Shown in pieces: positions 7,595 to 15,996 of a stretch of 64,000 nucleotides of DNA. Numbering within the stretch: the stretch's first letter is position 1; every line of letters begins with the position of its first letter. The position numbers and the translations under genes are program-made. The DNA comes from Helicobacter_D ganmani (GTDB lineage Bacteria > Campylobacterota > Campylobacteria > Campylobacterales > Helicobacteraceae): assembly GCF_965138225.1 (NCBI RefSeq), contig NZ_CBCSAX010000011.1. One strand, given 5' to 3'. The notes beneath the pieces are model-generated. The model searched no databases and was not told where the DNA came from. It was given only the letters and a program-made list of their open reading frames with translations.

Positions 7595-10381
7595 TTATGC
7601 CTTATACACTTTTACCGCACATTTTTTGAAATCTGTTTGCTTAGAAATCGGACAAGTTGCATCTAAACAGACTTTGTTAATATAGACTTTTTCGTCAAAC
7701 CAAGGAACATAAACAAGTCCCATCGGTGGGCGATTGCGTCCGCGCATATCCACATGCGCTTTTACTCTACCGCGTCTTGATTCTATCCAAACCGCGTCAT
7801 TTTGTTGCACACCAAGCTTTTTACCATCTTCTGGATTCATATAACACAATGCTTCAGGCACAGCACGATAAAGTTCTGGCACACGCATCGTCATCGTTCC
7901 ACTATGCCAATGCTCTAGCACACGTCCTGTGCTTAACCAGAATGGATATTCTTTGCTTGGCATTTCTGGTGGGTCCATATAAGGACGGAAGAAAATTTTT
8001 GCTTTGTTTTTAAGTGAAAACTTCTCTTGTGTTTTTGGAGTTACTAAATCTCCACGTGGAAGCTCTTTACCTGCGCCACCATAAAAGGCAAATTCGCCAT
8101 TGTTTGCCTTTCTTGCATAATAATCATATTTTGCATTAAACCGCCATTGTGTTTCCTTGCCATCTACGACAGGCCATCGCAATCCTCGCACTCTATGATA
8201 AGTATCAAAATCTGCTAAATCGTGTGCGTGCCCTACACCAAACTTACGATATTCCTCCCAAAGATACTTTTGCACGAAGAATCCATAACCCTTAAACACT
8301 TCTCCATTACTTCCAACCACTTCGCGCTTATCTCCAAAGACTTCAGAATTTATCGTACCTTTTAACATTGTATCTGTTATTTTGTAGGTAAATGCCTCTT
8401 TATTTGCATACAATACATCATAAAGTGTGGAATCCTCATTATATCCCATTGCTTTTGCTGCCTCTAGCACATTGGGAAGTGTCAATTTATCATTAATCTT
8501 TTTCTCACCCCAAACTTCTTTGAGTTTAAATCGTTTAGAAAATTCCATCATCTGCCAAGTATCACTCATTGCCTCGCCTTGTGGAAGAACTTGCTGTTTC
8601 CAATGCTGGGTTCTACGCTCTGCATTTCCATAAGCACCCCATTTTTCATAAATCATTGCCACAGGTAGAATCAAATCCGCAACTTTTGCGCTAATGCCCG
8701 GATATGCGTCAGAGACAACAATAAAGTTATCCATTTCTCTAGCAGCCTTAATCCAATGGTTTGCATTGGCAGTATTTTGCCAAGGATTATTCACATGCAC
8801 CCACGCCCATTTGATTTTTCCATCTTCAAGATTCCGCATAATTTGCATAAAATGTGCGCCCGGTTGTGGATTGATTGTTCCGTTTGGAAGTTTCCAAATC
8901 TTTTCTGTCATTGCTCTGTGTTTTGGGTTTGCTACTACCATATCTGCAGGTAATCGGTGTGAGAATGTCCCTACTTCCCTAGCTGTTCCACACGCACTAG
9001 GTTGTCCTGTAAGAGAAAATGCACCGCTTCCCGGTTTTGCTTGTTTTCCAAGCAGCATATGCACCATATAGCTTTGCTCATTAACCCAAGTTCCTCGCGT
9101 ATGTTGATTCATTCCCATTGTCCAAAAGCTCACAATTTTGCGATTTTTATCAATATAATATTGCGCAAGTTGTTTAAGTTTGGCTTTAAAGGATTCCAAA
9201 CTCTCGTTTGCATCGCCTTTTGCAAGTTTTGCAACAAAATCAAGCGTGTAAGGTTCTAATGCCTTTTTGAAATCATCAAAAGAAATTTCCCAATGGTTTC
9301 CTGCGGCTGCATTGTGTTTGTTTTCCATTATATCGCCCGCTTTCATTCCCAAATACGCGAGCGTTACGCCCTCTGCTTCACTGATGACTTTAGATTTTTC
9401 TTTTGCTGCAATGTCTAGCTCTGCTGCACCATATTTTGCGTGTTTAATATCCGTGCGCAACCCATAACCAATATCGGCAAAACCGGTTGTAAAGATACAA
9501 TTTTTCTTAACAAAATTCCAATCAATTGCGTTTGGATAATTATAAACAATCTCATGTGCAATGTAATTCCAAATTGCCAAATCCGTGTGTGGAGAAAACA
9601 CAATTTCAATATCTGCTAAATCCGAAGTTCTATTAGAATAAGGTGTGAGATTCACTACTTTTACCTTGTCGGGATTTGTCAGCTTTCTATCTGTAACCCT
9701 TGCCCAAAGAATCGGGTGCATTTCTGCCATATTTGCGCCCCAAGTAACAATCGTGTCGGTTAGTTCAATATCATCATAACAGCCTGCGGGTTCATCAATA
9801 CCAAAAGTTTCCATAAACCCAACAACCGCACTTGCCATACAATGTCTAGCATTTGGGTCAATATTATTGCTTCTAAAGCCACCCTTAATCAGCTTGACTG
9901 CCGCATAACCCTCTTGCACGGTGTATTGCCCAGAGCCAAACACACCGATTCCTGTAGGTCCTAACTCATTATAAGCCTTTTTAAATTGTGCTTCCATTAC
10001 ATCAAAAGCTTTTTGCCAACTCACAGGTTGAAATCGCCCCTTTTTATCAAATTCACCTTGAGAATTTACACGCAAAAGTGGCTGCGTCAAGCGGTCTGCA
10101 CCATACATAATTTTGGCATTAAAATATCCTTTAATGCAGTTTAACCCACGATTTACAGGAGCTGCTGGGTCTCCCTTAATTGCAACGATTTGCTCGTCTT
10201 TGGTTGCTACCATAATCCCACAGCCTGTTCCACAGAATCTACAAACGGATTTGTCCCATTTCCAGCCACCTTCTGCTTCTTTTGCTGCTGCTAAAACATT
10301 GCTTGGCAATGCGATTCCAACTGCACTCGCTGCACTCGCTGCTGCTGCCGTTTTTAAAAATTCGCGTCTATTGTATGCCAC
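7595..10381 (-). CDS. napA: NapA, catalytic subunit of periplasmic nitrate reductase
   Basis: Molybdoenzyme of 928 residues reducing nitrate to nitrite in the periplasm. The twin-arginine leader NRREFLKTAA starts at about residue 4. It is followed by the [4Fe-4S] motif CRFCGTGCGIMV with its fourth Cys in NCIKGYF, and by the probable Mo-ligand cysteine in NARHCMASAV. The C-terminal molybdopterin-dinucleotide-binding domain contains STGRVLEHWH. GTG at 10381 is chosen as start because AAGGAGG (10387-10393) lies 5 bp upstream and the leader then has normal length. An ATG 66 bp further up would place the start upstream of the inferred -10 box. The operon runs napAGHBFLD with spacers of 0-10 bp. 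Confidence 0.96.
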   Translation of the reverse strand: MAYNRREFLKTAAAASAASAVGIALPSNVLAAAKEAEGGWKWDKSVCRFCGTGCGIMVATKDEQIVAIKGDPAAPVNRGLNCIKGYFNAKIMYGADRLTQPLLRVNSQGEFDKKGRFQPVSWQKAFDVMEAQFKKAYNELGPTGIGVFGSGQYTVQEGYAAVKLIKGGFRSNNIDPNARHCMASAVVGFMETFGIDEPAGCYDDIELTDTIVTWGANMAEMHPILWARVTDRKLTNPDKVKVVNLTPYSNRTSDLADIEIVFSPHTDLAIWNYIAHEIVYNYPNAIDWNFVKKNCIFTTGFADIGYGLRTDIKHAKYGAAELDIAAKEKSKVISEAEGVTLAYLGMKAGDIMENKHNAAAGNHWEISFDDFKKALEPYTLDFVAKLAKGDANESLESFKAKLKQLAQYYIDKNRKIVSFWTMGMNQHTRGTWVNEQSYMVHMLLGKQAKPGSGAFSLTGQPSACGTAREVGTFSHRLPADMVVANPKHRAMTEKIWKLPNGTINPQPGAHFMQIMRNLEDGKIKWAWVHVNNPWQNTANANHWIKAAREMDNFIVVSDAYPGISAKVADLILPVAMIYEKWGAYGNAERRTQHWKQQVLPQGEAMSDTWQMMEFSKRFKLKEVWGEKKINDKLTLPNVLEAAKAMGYNEDSTLYDVLYANKEAFTYKITDTMLKGTINSEVFGDKREVVGSNGEVFKGYGFFVQKYLWEEYRKFGVGHAHDLADFDTYHRVRGLRWPVVDGKETQWRFNAKYDYYARKANNGEFAFYGGAGKELPRGDLVTPKTQEKFSLKNKAKIFFRPYMDPPEMPSKEYPFWLSTGRVLEHWHSGTMTMRVPELYRAVPEALCYMNPEDGKKLGVQQNDAVWIESRRGRVKAHVDMRGRNRPPMGLVYVPWFDEKVYINKVCLDATCPISKQTDFKKCAVKVYKA

Positions 10382-10426
10382 AAAAGCCTCCTTAAACTTA
10401 AGATTTAGCATTTTTAATGCAAAAAA

Positions 10427-10468
10427 ATTATAGCGATTTTGTCTCATTTAAGAATTGATTTAGGTCAA
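10427..10468 (-). promoter_or_regulatory. nap operon promoter with Crp/Fnr-like operator
   Basis: On the minus strand a perfect -10 TATAAT (10427-10432) lies upstream of napA, with TTGAC-CTAA-ATCAA (10455-10468) before it. The FNR consensus is TTGAT-N4-ATCAA, so this is one mismatch away. If transcription starts 6-7 bp after the -10 box, the palindrome is centred about 41.5 bp upstream, the classic class II activator position. No good -35 hexamer is visible, as expected for an activator-dependent promoter. The regulator is not in the window. Confidence 0.65.
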
Positions 10469-10651
10469 TATATACTTTTTTATATTTCGTATTTTGTGGG
10501 CTTTAAAAGCTTTGTGATATGTCAATTTTAAAAAACAAAGTGTTTTGCTTATGCAATAACACAGCAGAATTGTCTGATGTTTGCAAAAAGATTGCTATAA
10601 AAGCTAAAGTCTCTTGCAATCACAAAAATTTAAAGATGTAGGAAGTATTAA

Positions 10652-10690
10652 TTACAGATTGCTTCGTCGCTTCATTTCTCGCAATGATGA
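10652..10690. repeat. Palindromic repeat element inside a coding 3' end
   Basis: On the minus strand this reads TCATTGCGAG, then GAAGCGACGAAGCAATCT a few bases later, forming an imperfect hairpin with ATTGC/GCAAT arms. It shares sequence with the copies at 33460 and 53670. It supplies the last codons of the phosphatase gene. Confidence 0.6.
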
Positions 10691-11446
10691 GGCTGCCTTG
10701 CTAAAAAAATGAGTAAAACTTCGTGGTTTGGTTTGCTCTAGAATCCTAGAGACAAAAGCTTGTTCAAAGATTCGTTTGCTAGGATATTCCAATGCGCTCA
10801 ATCTTGCGTTTGGTTTGGTTTTATGATAAACACAACCCGTATCAATCGCAGCAAAATTTTCTGTTATCAACACTTCTTTTTGCACATCGTGTCCAAACAC
10901 ATTAAACACCCCATATTTCTTTTTTGCTTCTTTTTGTAGATTGTGCATTTTAAGTCTGCTCCAAGTAAGAGCTTGGGATTCTTTCTTGCGCGTTTTATAA
11001 TAAGGCAATCCGAATCCGTGCGTAACAAACAATTTCCTCCCCTCCTCATCACATAAGTCAATCTCCAAAAATCGCGGCAATTCCGCAAGCCACTCTAAAT
11101 GCTCGTGGATTTTGCGCAAACCACCATATCTCCGATAACTTTCCATTGTTTCATAGCCCCCATTACTAATCCACACGCTTCCTCTACCGCTATTTGGAAT
11201 CTTATGGTAATACTCTAACATTAGCTCTTCGTGATTTCCAAGCACGCAAGCAAACTGATTGGAGATTGCTAAGTCAATTACTTCACAACTTTTATCTCCT
11301 CTATCAATCAAATCACCCGTTAAAATGATTTGTGATTCCCACTTTTGCGGTAATTTTTCAATCAACAAACACAAAGTATCAAAGCAACCATGCACATCGC
11401 CAATAATATAGACAGGCTTAGAATTATCCAACTGACTTATTCCCAA
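10652..11446 (-). CDS. Calcineurin-like metallophosphoesterase (PrpE/ApaH type)
   Basis: Protein of 264 residues with the signature motifs of the PPP phosphatase superfamily: GDVHG near 17, GDLIDRG near 46, and GNHE near 70, plus a later THGFG that supplies another metal-binding His. Such enzymes hydrolyse phosphoprotein or dinucleoside polyphosphate substrates with a dinuclear metal centre; the substrate cannot be read from sequence. The C-terminal dozen residues (from about SSLRE to the stop) are encoded inside a palindromic repeat of the type scattered through the window, so the native C-terminus was probably altered by repeat insertion. It follows the PiT gene by 28 bp on the same strand. 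Confidence 0.85.
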   Translation of the reverse strand: MGISQLDNSKPVYIIGDVHGCFDTLCLLIEKLPQKWESQIILTGDLIDRGDKSCEVIDLAISNQFACVLGNHEELMLEYYHKIPNSGRGSVWISNGGYETMESYRRYGGLRKIHEHLEWLAELPRFLEIDLCDEEGRKLFVTHGFGLPYYKTRKKESQALTWSRLKMHNLQKEAKKKYGVFNVFGHDVQKEVLITENFAAIDTGCVYHKTKPNARLSALEYPSKRIFEQAFVSRILEQTKPRSFTHFFSKAASSLREMKRRSNL

Positions 11447-11474
11447 CTTTTAACTTCCCTAACATCTTTAAAAA

Positions 11475-13055
11475 TTAGAATCCGATTGCAGAAAGCATGA
11501 AATAACAAACTGCACTAAAAATAGCAGATGCAGGTACGGTGATAACCCACGCAGCAATAATTTTGTTTATCGCAGAACGTTTGACAAGTTCCTCTTGATA
11601 GGCTTCTTTTAGCCTTTTTTGCTCTTTCTTCTTCAATTCTGGAATATCAATATTTTTTTGCGTCCCTTTCGTTTTTTTGTGGTCAATGCTTTTAAGAATT
11701 GCTCTTTTTCTACGAATAGAAGCATTACGAAATTTATCCAAAAATTCTTTAACCTTTTCGTTATCTTCTCCCTTGCGAGACTCTAAAATCTTTAACTCCA
11801 TCTCTTTGTATTGTCGTTTTAGATGTTCGCGCAAAAAACCTATTCCAAAGACTGCACCAATTGCGATATGAGTAGAGCTTACAGGCATTCCCAATTCACT
11901 TGCAACCAACACAGTCAAAGCCGCACTCATTGCAATACAATAAGCACGCATCTGGTCTAATTCTGTAATTTCACTACCCACCGTGCGAATGAGTCTTGGT
12001 CCAAAAAGCGCAAGCCCAATAGAGATTCCAAGCCCACCAATCAACATAATCCAAAAGGGCACACTGATTTGGCTAGCGTCAAACGCAACTTTCAAAGCAC
12101 TATTAATTGCCGCTAATGGTCCAACAGCATTTGCCACGTCATTTGCGCCGTGTGCAAAGCTCAAGAGTGCCACCGCAAAAATCAAAGGAAGAGTAAAAAG
12201 CTTGTTAATTTCTTCTTTTTTATTTTCTAGTCCCTCTAAAGCTTTCTTGATGATAGGTTTCACAACAAAATAGACTACAATAGCAATAAAAATGCTAATA
12301 CCAAATGCGATTTGCGGCTCCAATTGAATGACATGCTTTAAACCTTTGTTGATTAGATATAAACTAAATGCCCAAGTCATAAAAGCTATCAAGTAAGGCA
12401 CGATATTTTCCGCTGATGTTTTCTTGTTTTTTTTGTAGGTAATGGTATGTTTAATAAAAAACAATAGAATTGCGGCAATCACTCCACCCATTATAGGAGA
12501 AATTACCCAACTGCTTGCAATTTTACCGAGTGCAGTCCAATTCGCCACACCAAATCCACCTGCTGCGATTCCAGCTCCTAGAATTCCTCCAACAATAGCG
12601 TGTGTTGTAGAAACAGGCGCACCAATCACAGTGGCAATATTTAACCAAATTGCACCAGAAATTAATGCTGCGAGCATCAAAGTAACAAACTGACTAGAAT
12701 CACCAATGGCATCTGCAGAAATAATCCCTTTACTTACCGTGCCGACGACTTCTCCACCCGCAATCAATGCTCCTAAAATCTCACATATTGCCGCAATAAT
12801 AATTGCGCCTGTCATTGTCAAAGCTTTAGAACCAACAGCTGGTCCCATATTGTTTGCTACATCGTTTGCACCAATATTTAGTGCCATATATCCACCTACA
12901 ATTGCTGCAAATCCTAGTAAAATCGGATTCGTAACGCTCTCTGCAAAAGCAACCATTACGATAATAGCAAGGACAAATACAAAGATTATGCTTACTTTTT
13001 GCAAACCCTCTTTGTTTATCTTGAACCCTTTATCAGGCTGTAAAAAACTCTCCAT
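11475..13055 (-). CDS. pit: PiT-family inorganic phosphate transporter
   Basis: Inner-membrane permease of 526 residues, close in length to the H. pylori phosphate permease. Both PiT signature motifs are present: GANDVANN in the N-terminal half (near residue 64) and GANDVANA in the C-terminal half (near 305). About ten transmembrane helices are split by a charged cytoplasmic loop. A second hydrophilic segment near 420-500 precedes the last helix. PiT proteins import metal-phosphate with protons or Na+. The gene leads a two-gene unit with the phosphatase downstream. A TATAAT box lies 53 bp before the ATG. Confidence 0.93.
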   Translation of the reverse strand: MESFLQPDKGFKINKEGLQKVSIIFVFVLAIIVMVAFAESVTNPILLGFAAIVGGYMALNIGANDVANNMGPAVGSKALTMTGAIIIAAICEILGALIAGGEVVGTVSKGIISADAIGDSSQFVTLMLAALISGAIWLNIATVIGAPVSTTHAIVGGILGAGIAAGGFGVANWTALGKIASSWVISPIMGGVIAAILLFFIKHTITYKKNKKTSAENIVPYLIAFMTWAFSLYLINKGLKHVIQLEPQIAFGISIFIAIVVYFVVKPIIKKALEGLENKKEEINKLFTLPLIFAVALLSFAHGANDVANAVGPLAAINSALKVAFDASQISVPFWIMLIGGLGISIGLALFGPRLIRTVGSEITELDQMRAYCIAMSAALTVLVASELGMPVSSTHIAIGAVFGIGFLREHLKRQYKEMELKILESRKGEDNEKVKEFLDKFRNASIRRKRAILKSIDHKKTKGTQKNIDIPELKKKEQKRLKEAYQEELVKRSAINKIIAAWVITVPASAIFSAVCYFMLSAIGF

Positions 13056-13107
13056 ACACTCTCCTTAAAGAATATTGCAAAATTAACATATATCAATACC
13101 TTTTATA

Positions 13108-13113
13108 ATTATA
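13108..13113 (-). promoter_or_regulatory. -10 box of the pit promoter
   Basis: Minus-strand TATAAT preceded by TGC, giving an extended -10 (TGC-TATAAT), 53 bp upstream of the pit ATG. The context GCTATAAT is the same as in the nap promoter. No clear -35 is visible. Confidence 0.5.
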
Positions 13114-13194
13114 GCATAGTTTGACCTAACAAATTATTAATTTTAAACAAATTTTCAGAATCTTGCTTTTATTTTGTCTTGGTTTTTTGGGATT

Positions 13195-13644
13195 CTATTC
13201 TAGCATATTCTTCAACATTTCACTTATACGCTTACCATCTGCAACCTCTCCTAATGCCTTGCTTGCAACACCCATAATTTTTCCCATATCTTTTTTGGAT
13301 TTTATTCCTAATTCATTCAAAATTTTCTCCAATGCTTTGCGCAAATCCTCATCATTGAATTGTTTTGGTAAATATTCCATAATCATTTGCATTTCAAAAT
13401 TTTCTTTTTGATAGAGATCTTCTCGCCCTGCCTTTTGATAAGCTTCTGCTGCTTCTGCTCTTTGTTTATAAGCCTTTTTAAGAATCAAAATGACATCTTT
13501 ATCCTCCAAAACTTTTCTTTCATCTACCTCAATTTGTTTGAGCGCACTACTCAGCATTCTAAGCGCATCACGTTTTTCTTTATGATTCTCTTTCATTGCG
13601 CTTTTAATATCATTTAAGATTCTTTCTTTGATTGCACTTGACAT
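13195..13644 (-). CDS. yqeY: GatB/YqeY-domain protein
   Basis: Cytoplasmic protein of 149 residues matching the YqeY family over its whole length: a helical N-terminal part (AMKENHKEKRDALRMLSSAL) and the tail domain shared with GatB (LGIKSKKDMGKIMGVASKALG). YqeY resembles the tRNA-binding tail of the amidotransferase GatB, but its function is not established. The ATG at 13644 is preferred over one at 13716, because a TATAAT box on this strand at 13699-13704 would otherwise lie inside the coding region and because the extra 24 residues are not family-like. Confidence 0.85.
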   Translation of the reverse strand: MSSAIKERILNDIKSAMKENHKEKRDALRMLSSALKQIEVDERKVLEDKDVILILKKAYKQRAEAAEAYQKAGREDLYQKENFEMQMIMEYLPKQFNDEDLRKALEKILNELGIKSKKDMGKIMGVASKALGEVADGKRISEMLKNMLE

Positions 13645-13692
13645 TCTTAAACCCTTTATTTTGGAATGAGCTTTGCTTAACTCTTTTAAAAC

Positions 13693-13710
13693 TTTAGGAT
13701 TATACCTAAA
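13693..13710. promoter_or_regulatory. Palindromic promoter region between yqeY and flgH
   Basis: A perfect inverted repeat TTTAGG-ATTATA-CCTAAA lies between the divergent yqeY and flgH genes. The central six bases read TATAAT on the minus strand, which is a -10 box for yqeY about 55 bp before its chosen start. On the plus strand TTATAC lies 27 bp before the flgH start codon. Whether a protein binds the palindrome is unknown. Confidence 0.5.
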
Positions 13711-13729
13711 ATTCACATAAGGAAATGCT

Positions 13730-14464
13730 ATGAAATATAGAATCGTCTTTTTCCGTACTTTGTCGTTTATGTCCTATGTTATGATTGGATTATTGTTTGT
13801 AGGTTGTGCCACGACAGACCCACAAATCTCGTTTCGCCCCCCAGCCTATGTAGAAGAGCTACCACCAAAAGAAGAGGAAGATAATTTTGGCAATCCGGGA
13901 AGTATTTTTGGGCAAGGAGATAATTTGCTATTTTCTGACCGCCGCGCAATGCAACTTAATGATTTAGTAACCGTAATTATCAATCAAACAGCACAAGCAA
14001 GCTCTACTGCCAATAAGAATCTTAATGAAACTTCCAACTCCAATTTGACAGCACCTGGAATCACTTTTGGAGGACCAAGCAGTACCATTGCCAAGCTAAC
14101 AGGCAAGCTAAACAATCTTACACAATTCGGCATTACAAGTGGCGACAATACTTCAGCTTATCAAGGAACAGGTTCTCAAAACAGACAAGAAACTTTTTCC
14201 ACAACGATTGCAGCGCGTATTATCAAAGTAATGCAAAATGGCAACTATTTCATTGAAGGTAGCCGCGAAGTGTTGATTAATGGCGAAAAACAAATCATTC
14301 ACTTAAGTGGCGTTGTGCGCCCGACAGATATTGCGCGCAATAACACCATAGAATCCCAATACATTGCCGACGCAAAAATTATGTATGATACACAAGGCGA
14401 GCTAAAGAAAAGCACAGAAAAAGGTTGGGGAACAAAACTTATTGAATCCATGTGGCCTTTTTAA
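13730..14464 (+). CDS. flgH: Flagellar L-ring lipoprotein FlgH
   Basis: Outer-membrane lipoprotein of 244 residues that builds the L ring around the flagellar rod. The signal peptide ends in a lipobox with LFVGC (Cys near residue 26). The mature part contains the FlgH-typical run LFSDRRAMQLNDLVTVII near 80 and the C-terminal block with SGVVRPTDIARNNTIES near 200. The ATG is preceded by AAGGAA. It is divergent from yqeY; no other flagellar gene is adjacent, which is common in Campylobacterota, where flagellar genes are scattered. Confidence 0.95.
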   Translation: MKYRIVFFRTLSFMSYVMIGLLFVGCATTDPQISFRPPAYVEELPPKEEEDNFGNPGSIFGQGDNLLFSDRRAMQLNDLVTVIINQTAQASSTANKNLNETSNSNLTAPGITFGGPSSTIAKLTGKLNNLTQFGITSGDNTSAYQGTGSQNRQETFSTTIAARIIKVMQNGNYFIEGSREVLINGEKQIIHLSGVVRPTDIARNNTIESQYIADAKIMYDTQGELKKSTEKGWGTKLIESMWPF

Positions 14465-14479
14465 GACAAATTTTGTCTT
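14463..14479 (+). terminator. Weak hairpin after flgH
   Basis: AAGACAAAT followed by TTTGTCTT forms a short AT-rich stem immediately after the flgH stop codon. There is no T tract behind it, so terminator function is doubtful. Confidence 0.3.
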
Positions 14480-14519
14480 GATTTGCTAAAATACGCAAAT
14501 TTATTTACAAAGGATTTGC

Positions 14520-15986
14520 GTGCAAACACAACATTTCATCGGAACACGTGGGGGACAAGACTTAGCATTTACCTTTAAAGATGCAGTTTTAAATCCTAAT
14601 GCTGCATTTGGGGGGCTTTATACAGCCAAAAAATTACCAAAATTTGACGAAGATGTAATTAAAGAATTCAGTCAGCTAACTTATGAGGAATTAACACAAG
14701 AGATTTTTCATCGTTTAGGGCTTAATGTGCATAAAGAACTCTTAGAGGAAGCACTTAGCCTTTATGAAGATTTTGACAATTCTACCACTCCAGCACCCCT
14801 TTATTCTGTGCATCCTTATCTCAATATCCAAAAGCTTTATTGCGGACCTACGCGTGCCTTTAAAGATATGGCATTGCAACCATTTGGAGTTTTGTTTGGC
14901 GGTTTTTTAAGAGAATCCAAAAAAGAAACTGATTACCTTATTTTGGTAGCAACTAGTGGCGATACAGGACCTGCAACTTTGCAAAGCTTTGCCAATAAGC
15001 CGCAGATTAAAGTTGTCTGCATTTACCCAGAGGGTGGGACAAGTGAAGTGCAGCGACTACAAATGACGACTATTAATGCAGAAAACATAAAGGTTTTTGG
15101 CATTAAAGGAGATTTTGATGAGGCACAAACCTTGCTTAAAGATCTGCTTAAAGACCCAAGATTTAATGCGATTTTAAAATCCAAAAACATTGCTTTAAGT
15201 GCCGCAAATAGCGTCAATTTTGGTAGAATTGCATTTCAAATTATTTATCATGTTTATGCAAGCTTGCAAATCTTTAAAATCAATCATCAAAAAATTCATA
15301 TTATCGTCCCAAGCGGTAACTTTGGTAATGCTTTGGGGGCATTTTATGCAAAACTAATGGGATTCCCAATTGAACGCATTTGGATTGCGTCTAATGCCAA
15401 CAATGTTTTAACGGAGTTTATTAAAACAGGCGTTTATGACATTTCAGAAAAATCCTTGCAAAAAACCTATTCACCCGCAATGGACATTCTAAAAAGCTCC
15501 AACATTGAACGCGTATTATTTACTTTATTTGACGCACAACGCACAAGAGAGCTTATGGAATCACTAGAACAAAATGGTAAATATAGCCTAACCAAAGAAG
15601 AGCTTGCGTGGGTACAAACTTACTTTAGTGCCACAAGTTGTGATGATAATTACTGCCTCAATTTAATGAAAACTTACGCCCAAAAAGGCTATATCCTAGA
15701 CCCGCATACGGCTTGCGGATTCAAAGCATTTGAGGAAATCAAAGTTAAATTTCCAAACACTCCTTGTGTGCTTTGCTCCACTGCAGAATGGACAAAATTT
15801 GCTCCCACATTAGCTAAAGCACTAGATTTGGGAGATTTAAGCGACAAAGACGCGTTAGAGCAAATTTCTAAAGCCTATAAAATCAATATTCCAAAACAAA
15901 TCTTTACACTCTTTAATCAACAAGAAGTTCATAAGGAGGTTTTCAGTAAAGAAGTTTTAGGTGAAAAAATTCTAGAATGGCTATAA
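14520..15986 (+). CDS. thrC: Threonine synthase
   Basis: PLP enzyme of 488 residues converting O-phosphohomoserine to threonine. The pyridoxal-phosphate lysine lies in AFKDMALQPFG near residue 117. The phosphate-binding SGDTGPATL is near 150, and SGNFGNALGAFYA near 265. The length and N-terminal FIGTRGGQ region fit the long bacterial class (ThrC II). The start is GTG behind AAAGGA. It begins 55 bp after flgH and is followed 10 bp later by glyQ, with which it is probably co-transcribed. Confidence 0.95.
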   Translation: MQTQHFIGTRGGQDLAFTFKDAVLNPNAAFGGLYTAKKLPKFDEDVIKEFSQLTYEELTQEIFHRLGLNVHKELLEEALSLYEDFDNSTTPAPLYSVHPYLNIQKLYCGPTRAFKDMALQPFGVLFGGFLRESKKETDYLILVATSGDTGPATLQSFANKPQIKVVCIYPEGGTSEVQRLQMTTINAENIKVFGIKGDFDEAQTLLKDLLKDPRFNAILKSKNIALSAANSVNFGRIAFQIIYHVYASLQIFKINHQKIHIIVPSGNFGNALGAFYAKLMGFPIERIWIASNANNVLTEFIKTGVYDISEKSLQKTYSPAMDILKSSNIERVLFTLFDAQRTRELMESLEQNGKYSLTKEELAWVQTYFSATSCDDNYCLNLMKTYAQKGYILDPHTACGFKAFEEIKVKFPNTPCVLCSTAEWTKFAPTLAKALDLGDLSDKDALEQISKAYKINIPKQIFTLFNQQEVHKEVFSKEVLGEKILEWL

Positions 15987-15996
15987 GGAATCTTTA

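Noticed and set aside
13645..13716. Longer yqeY start at 13716
   Set aside because: A TATAAT for this gene would lie inside the coding region, and the extra residues do not resemble the family.
14463..14479. Strong terminator after flgH
   Set aside because: Stem is AT-only at the ends and lacks a T tract; kept only as a weak hairpin.
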